A stretch of DNA of 52,793 nucleotides, taken from an uncultured Lachnospiraceae bacterium. Its GTDB lineage: Bacteria > Bacillota > Clostridia > Lachnospirales > Lachnospiraceae. Numbering within the stretch: position 1 is the stretch's first letter; each line of letters starts with the position of its first letter. A program made the position numbers and the translations under genes. The notes under the pieces are model-generated. The model made no database searches and had not been told where the DNA came from. It worked only from the letters and a program-made list of their open reading frames with translations. Shown one piece after another: positions 49,376 to 52,793 of the stretch. The stretch is from positions 1 to 52,793 of the forward strand of contig CAMWKB010000007.1 of NCBI GenBank assembly GCA_947174705.1. Direction: 5' to 3'.

Positions 49376-51697
49376 TCATCCCTCATTCCTTAACAGTTCC
49401 ATTGTCTTTTCTTTCATACATTTTCTGACATTTCCATATATTACAACGCCGCAGAGCAGTAATATTACGGGAATTCCTGTCAGGTAACCCGTTGCATCCA
49501 TACCTGCTTTCTCGTTGATTATTTTATACACATACATGGATACCGGTGCGGCAAAGACTGATGCAGCCACGCAGGCGGCGGTCACAAGCAGGAAAACCTC
49601 CCCGCACAGCATAAACTCCATCCTCTTCCGGCTTGCTCCGATTGCCCGCATCATGCCGATTTCTTTTCTCCTGTGCTCAAAGTTTTGCTTGACAATGGAT
49701 GTAATCATAAAGACCACCAGCCCCATCAAAGCTACCATCATGTATGCAAAGAGGATTAGTATCATCTGCATCTGCGTGACTTCCTCACCCATAATACTGG
49801 AAAAATCATAGACAATGTACTTATCTGCAGAAACAATCTTTTCAACATCTTCTGCAGTCATATTCTTCCCCGAAAGATACACATCCACCCACTTCGGTTC
49901 TTTCCCCAAAAGCTCCCTGGCATAGTCTTCCCCAATAATAATGAGAGGCATTCCCGTTACTGTCTGCCCTGCCAAATTCGGCAATCCCCCCTCTATGGCA
50001 GCATCGATTTCCACAGAAATACTACGCCCGCTTCCATCTTTCATGATGATTTGTTTCCCCTTCAGAGCCTGCTCATCCGGACCGGTAAACACTACATGGG
50101 TTCCCTGATTCAGATGCTGCAGCCGAATTAACTGCTCCATCAGATTCTGACTGTAGATCCATACTCTTACCTGTAATTCCGTATTGTCGTCGTAGGCGGT
50201 ATATTCCGTTCCCCCCTGATAGTAAACCTCGTCCGCATACTGTTTTAGCGCCTGAAGTGCTTCCTCTTCTATCCCTGACTGCCCCAGCAGCATTTCTAAA
50301 TCCGGCATTACAGTCACTTCCAAATCCGCAAAGGCAAACATGGTATTCCCGAATTCAAAGGAAATGGAGCCCAGACCGTTGCCTAATAAGAGCACCGTCA
50401 AAAATGCCAGAGTCATTGTCACAAGGAGAGCGCTGCTGCTCCTTTTATTCCGGAAGATGTTGTTGACCGCCATATCCGCTATGTCATTCTTACAGTTGAA
50501 TATTTTTTTCTTTATCACATCATCGGTGTTATGGAGCAGCTCAATGGGGTTTTTCTTCATGAGTTCCAGCATAATTCTCAGATAAACCACAATCATTGAC
50601 AAGGCTACAATGCCTACAACATAGAGCACCATCTGATAAGACGTCTGAATCCGTTCAATACGCTCCCCCACAAAGATCCTGATGATCATTTTGGCAAATA
50701 TCTTATTAAAGATAATCCCCGCCAGGTTTCCCAGAACCATTCCTACACATCCGTATATAAACAGTTCGCTGATAATCATCCTGCCTATTTTTGCATTGCT
50801 GCTCCCCAAAGCCCTCATAGTCCCGTACTGATCCATTTTTGCCTGAAAACCGATCTGCATCATGTAATAGATGAAAATGGTCATGACCACTGCTATAAAA
50901 GCAACAATACCCCAGATTATCAAAGATATACCATGGTATAGACCCCGGTCACTTTCCAGTTCCAGCTTCCTGTCATTCACCTGAATATTTACAAATACAT
51001 CCTTCCCATATGTTTCAAAAATATGGGAATAGAGTTCAGAACTGTCTTCCTCATCGGGAAACCCATTGCTGTTCATCAGTATGTATTCCACGTAGTCAGG
51101 GGCTTCATCCAGCTGTTTACGGTCTATGCCCTGCAGAATATTCTCTGCTGCATCTATCGACACGAACATAAAACTTCCTGCATGATAGTCAGGCGTATTG
51201 GAAATAATCCCCGACACCACAAAATCCGCTGTTATCTCTGCCGTGTATCCTATTTCCAGAGGGAGGGAAATTATATCTCCGACCCGGATTCCCTTATCCA
51301 CAGCATAGAACTGCTCCAGGCAGATTTCCCTGTCTCCTGTGGGTGCTGCCCCTTCTAACAGCTCAATCTGGAATACATTCATCCAGTCCCCGTCTGCTCC
51401 GACCACGTAATGGCATATGGCGGCATTCTCTGGACTTTCTGCACAAAATATGGCTTGTGTCATCCGCCATCGCGACTGATAAGCCTTGTGTATCTCGTCC
51501 GAGGTTTCCTTATCCATCCCCTTAATGATATAATCATAGTTGGAACTTGACAGGATCATATTTTTGTAATTGCCGATTATTAATTCTCCTATCTGAACCA
51601 GCGAAAACAGCAGCATGATGGATATAGCAATGCCGATGATACAAATGAGAGTATTTCTTCTCATCTTTTTAACATAACAGAAAGCTAATCGAAACAT
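49376..51697 (-). CDS. FtsX-like ABC permease, 773 aa
   Basis: Product of 773 aa. First helix about 17-38, external domain about 40-255, three helices (about 260-285, 310-335, 350-375), a fourth near 420-440, a second external domain and three C-terminal helices. QAKMDQYGTMRALGSSNAKIG and EHRRKEIGMMRAIGASRKRME are the coupling repeats. Same architecture as the 876-aa permease but divergent in sequence. Its stop overlaps the start of the next ATPase gene. Confidence 0.9.
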   Translation of the reverse strand: MFRLAFCYVKKMRRNTLICIIGIAISIMLLFSLVQIGELIIGNYKNMILSSSNYDYIIKGMDKETSDEIHKAYQSRWRMTQAIFCAESPENAAICHYVVGADGDWMNVFQIELLEGAAPTGDREICLEQFYAVDKGIRVGDIISLPLEIGYTAEITADFVVSGIISNTPDYHAGSFMFVSIDAAENILQGIDRKQLDEAPDYVEYILMNSNGFPDEEDSSELYSHIFETYGKDVFVNIQVNDRKLELESDRGLYHGISLIIWGIVAFIAVVMTIFIYYMMQIGFQAKMDQYGTMRALGSSNAKIGRMIISELFIYGCVGMVLGNLAGIIFNKIFAKMIIRIFVGERIERIQTSYQMVLYVVGIVALSMIVVYLRIMLELMKKNPIELLHNTDDVIKKKIFNCKNDIADMAVNNIFRNKRSSSALLVTMTLAFLTVLLLGNGLGSISFEFGNTMFAFADLEVTVMPDLEMLLGQSGIEEEALQALKQYADEVYYQGGTEYTAYDDNTELQVRVWIYSQNLMEQLIRLQHLNQGTHVVFTGPDEQALKGKQIIMKDGSGRSISVEIDAAIEGGLPNLAGQTVTGMPLIIIGEDYARELLGKEPKWVDVYLSGKNMTAEDVEKIVSADKYIVYDFSSIMGEEVTQMQMILILFAYMMVALMGLVVFMITSIVKQNFEHRRKEIGMMRAIGASRKRMEFMLCGEVFLLVTAACVAASVFAAPVSMYVYKIINEKAGMDATGYLTGIPVILLLCGVVIYGNVRKCMKEKTMELLRNEG

Positions 51698-51750
51698 GGT
51701 AACCTCCCTTCCGAAGCGATTACGCCCGACTGTCCGCCGACTACGGTAAA

Positions 51751-52704
51751 TTAGATTTTCGGTTTAACGATAAAATGTACACCTGTAGTAATCATCACGG
51801 AAGCTGCAATCGACACAAAGATTGACACCGTTTTGGGTATATCTCCATGTACACCATAAAATATAAAATATATTTCGATTAATACTATTACCATCGTCAC
51901 CCAATGTACGATATCAAAAGCATAAAATCCATTTCTGGCGCAATCCTTTTTCTGATCCGCAATGTAGGAGAGAAGTATTAAAACAACTGTGACGATTGAC
52001 CAAAATACCCAATTTGAGATGCTATTATCTGATAAGTTAGTACAATACATATCCAAATAATGACCGGCCAGCACCTCCATAGCAATTTTTACTACAATAA
52101 AAGTAAAGATTGTTCCCGGAACATGATTTGTCACATTTTTACAAAATATCAGCAGCGAATAGTACAGCATAAATATGATCACGGCTTTCCCCGCATAAGT
52201 CCAAATCTGCTCTTTATTAGAAAAAATAAAGTCAGTGTTTTTTTCTACATACAGTATATTCAGTCGTATGATTGTTGCTTGTATCAGTAGAGGAATTACT
52301 AACATAAGCAATCCGCTAAGATAATGGCAAGTCAGTAAATTGCGTGACTTTACAGGAAATGTGCGCAGCACTTCTGTGCGATTCCTGGTCTCCTGTACCA
52401 GCAGTCTTACTGCCTGCGCAATAAATGCCGCTATCACGGTCACAAACACCATACGTTCCAAGAACAAATACGAAATAATATCATCTAAATAGGCACTGTC
52501 TGAATCACGCAGCTCCGGATAGGTATCCCAAAGTCCATGTAGGTACTGCGAACTTTCTAAGTAATCCTCTAAGTGGAATAATCTATGACTATGCTCCAAA
52601 CCATATACATTCGACAACATATAAATTACCACTAACGTCATGACCACCATCATGATTCCCCAGTAAAACCGGTCTCTTTTGAATAATTTTTTTAAATCAT
52701 TCAT
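51751..52704 (-). CDS. ABC-2-like membrane protein
   Basis: Product of 317 aa with six or more helices (about 15-33, 88-107, 130-150, 172-190, 200-218, 235-252, 265-282, 292-310). RNRTEVLRTFPVKSRNLLTCHYLSGLLML is typical of the coupling segment of ABC-2 permeases used for peptide export or lantibiotic immunity. Its ATG overlaps the stop of the upstream gene (ATGA), so it pairs with that ATPase. A 53-bp gap without terminator separates it from the next gene. Confidence 0.8.
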   Translation of the reverse strand: MNDLKKLFKRDRFYWGIMMVVMTLVVIYMLSNVYGLEHSHRLFHLEDYLESSQYLHGLWDTYPELRDSDSAYLDDIISYLFLERMVFVTVIAAFIAQAVRLLVQETRNRTEVLRTFPVKSRNLLTCHYLSGLLMLVIPLLIQATIIRLNILYVEKNTDFIFSNKEQIWTYAGKAVIIFMLYYSLLIFCKNVTNHVPGTIFTFIVVKIAMEVLAGHYLDMYCTNLSDNSISNWVFWSIVTVVLILLSYIADQKKDCARNGFYAFDIVHWVTMVIVLIEIYFIFYGVHGDIPKTVSIFVSIAASVMITTGVHFIVKPKI

Positions 52705-52793
52705 TTCTCACTCTTCCCCCCTTTTTGAATGTCACTCATCCTTCCACTTCCCTGCATATAAATTTTCTTTAAAAGCGTGTAAATCTCCTCCAG
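52701..52793 (-). CDS. C-terminal end of an ABC transporter ATPase, cut by the window
   Basis: Thirty codons of an open frame enter from the right edge. They begin LEEIYTLLKKIYM, like the SLEEIF element near the C-terminus of ABC-2 ATPases, and end at a TGA that overlaps the next ATG. Only the tail is seen, so the call rests on context. Confidence 0.6.
   Translation of the reverse strand: MEEIYTLLKKIYMQGSGRMSDIQKGGKSEK

Overview
The window reads as a chromosomal segment of an anaerobic, low-to-moderate GC Firmicute, most likely a gut Lachnospiraceae or close Clostridia relative. The reasons are consensus sigma-A promoters, strong AGGAGG ribosome sites, occasional TTG starts, rubrerythrin, a CsoR-type copper operon, a Csp-like subtilisin, an SOS box of the GAAC-N4-GTTC type, and a choloylglycine (bile salt) hydrolase. 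I see no rRNA, tRNA, CRISPR array, transposase or prophage module. Most genes lie on the minus strand.

Layout. 1-8.4 kb: an SH3/SGNH lipoprotein on the plus strand, then on the minus strand a lipoprotein of unknown role, an ABC exporter, a GH13 glycosidase and a large nuclease-helicase fusion. 8.4-11.1 kb: an HPr-like protein without its phosphorylatable His, then a DNA-repair pair (DUF4130-type protein plus radical SAM/HhH protein) whose promoter is bracketed by two LexA boxes. 11.2-13.2 kb: a methyltransferase and asnA (plus). 13.2-19.6 kb: a 60-aa protein, gltD and gltB (minus), with a terminator-like hairpin in the glt leader. 19.8-21.3 kb: an XRE regulator with a DUF6442-like membrane protein under a consensus promoter carrying three copies of one operator, then a second XRE protein with an effector-binding domain. 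21.5-23.2 kb: an HD hydrolase, a broken deaminase, and a secreted protein made of twelve 16-residue Cys2His2 repeats.

23.3-26.4 kb: bile salt hydrolase and a CPBP protease (minus), back to back with a TPP-riboswitch-controlled thiT (plus). The two promoters share one -35 region. 26.5-35.4 kb: a small protein, a hybrid histidine kinase, and an FtsX permease / ATPase / response regulator / histidine kinase operon. 35.5-36.3 kb: a small nuclease-like protein and a free-standing structured RNA gene with its own promoter and terminator. 36.3-42.1 kb: a fructosamine-kinase-like protein, a D,D-carboxypeptidase, a membrane-anchored protein, rubrerythrin and a Csp-like subtilase. 42.2-45.2 kb: csoR and copA. 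Here copA is fused in frame, through a low-complexity linker, to a CopZ-like copper chaperone that keeps its own ribosome site. 45.3 kb to the end: a translationally coupled ABC transporter cluster with two FtsX permease/ATPase pairs and an ABC-2 permease/ATPase pair, the last ATPase cut by the window edge.

The strongest leads are the Cys2His2 repeat protein, the LexA-bracketed radical SAM repair operon, the CopA-CopZ fusion with an internal start, the promoter-plus-hairpin leader module present twice (11.2 and 25.2 kb), the unclassified RNA at 36.1 kb, and the triple-operator XRE promoter. All functional calls come from reading motifs. No database search was possible.
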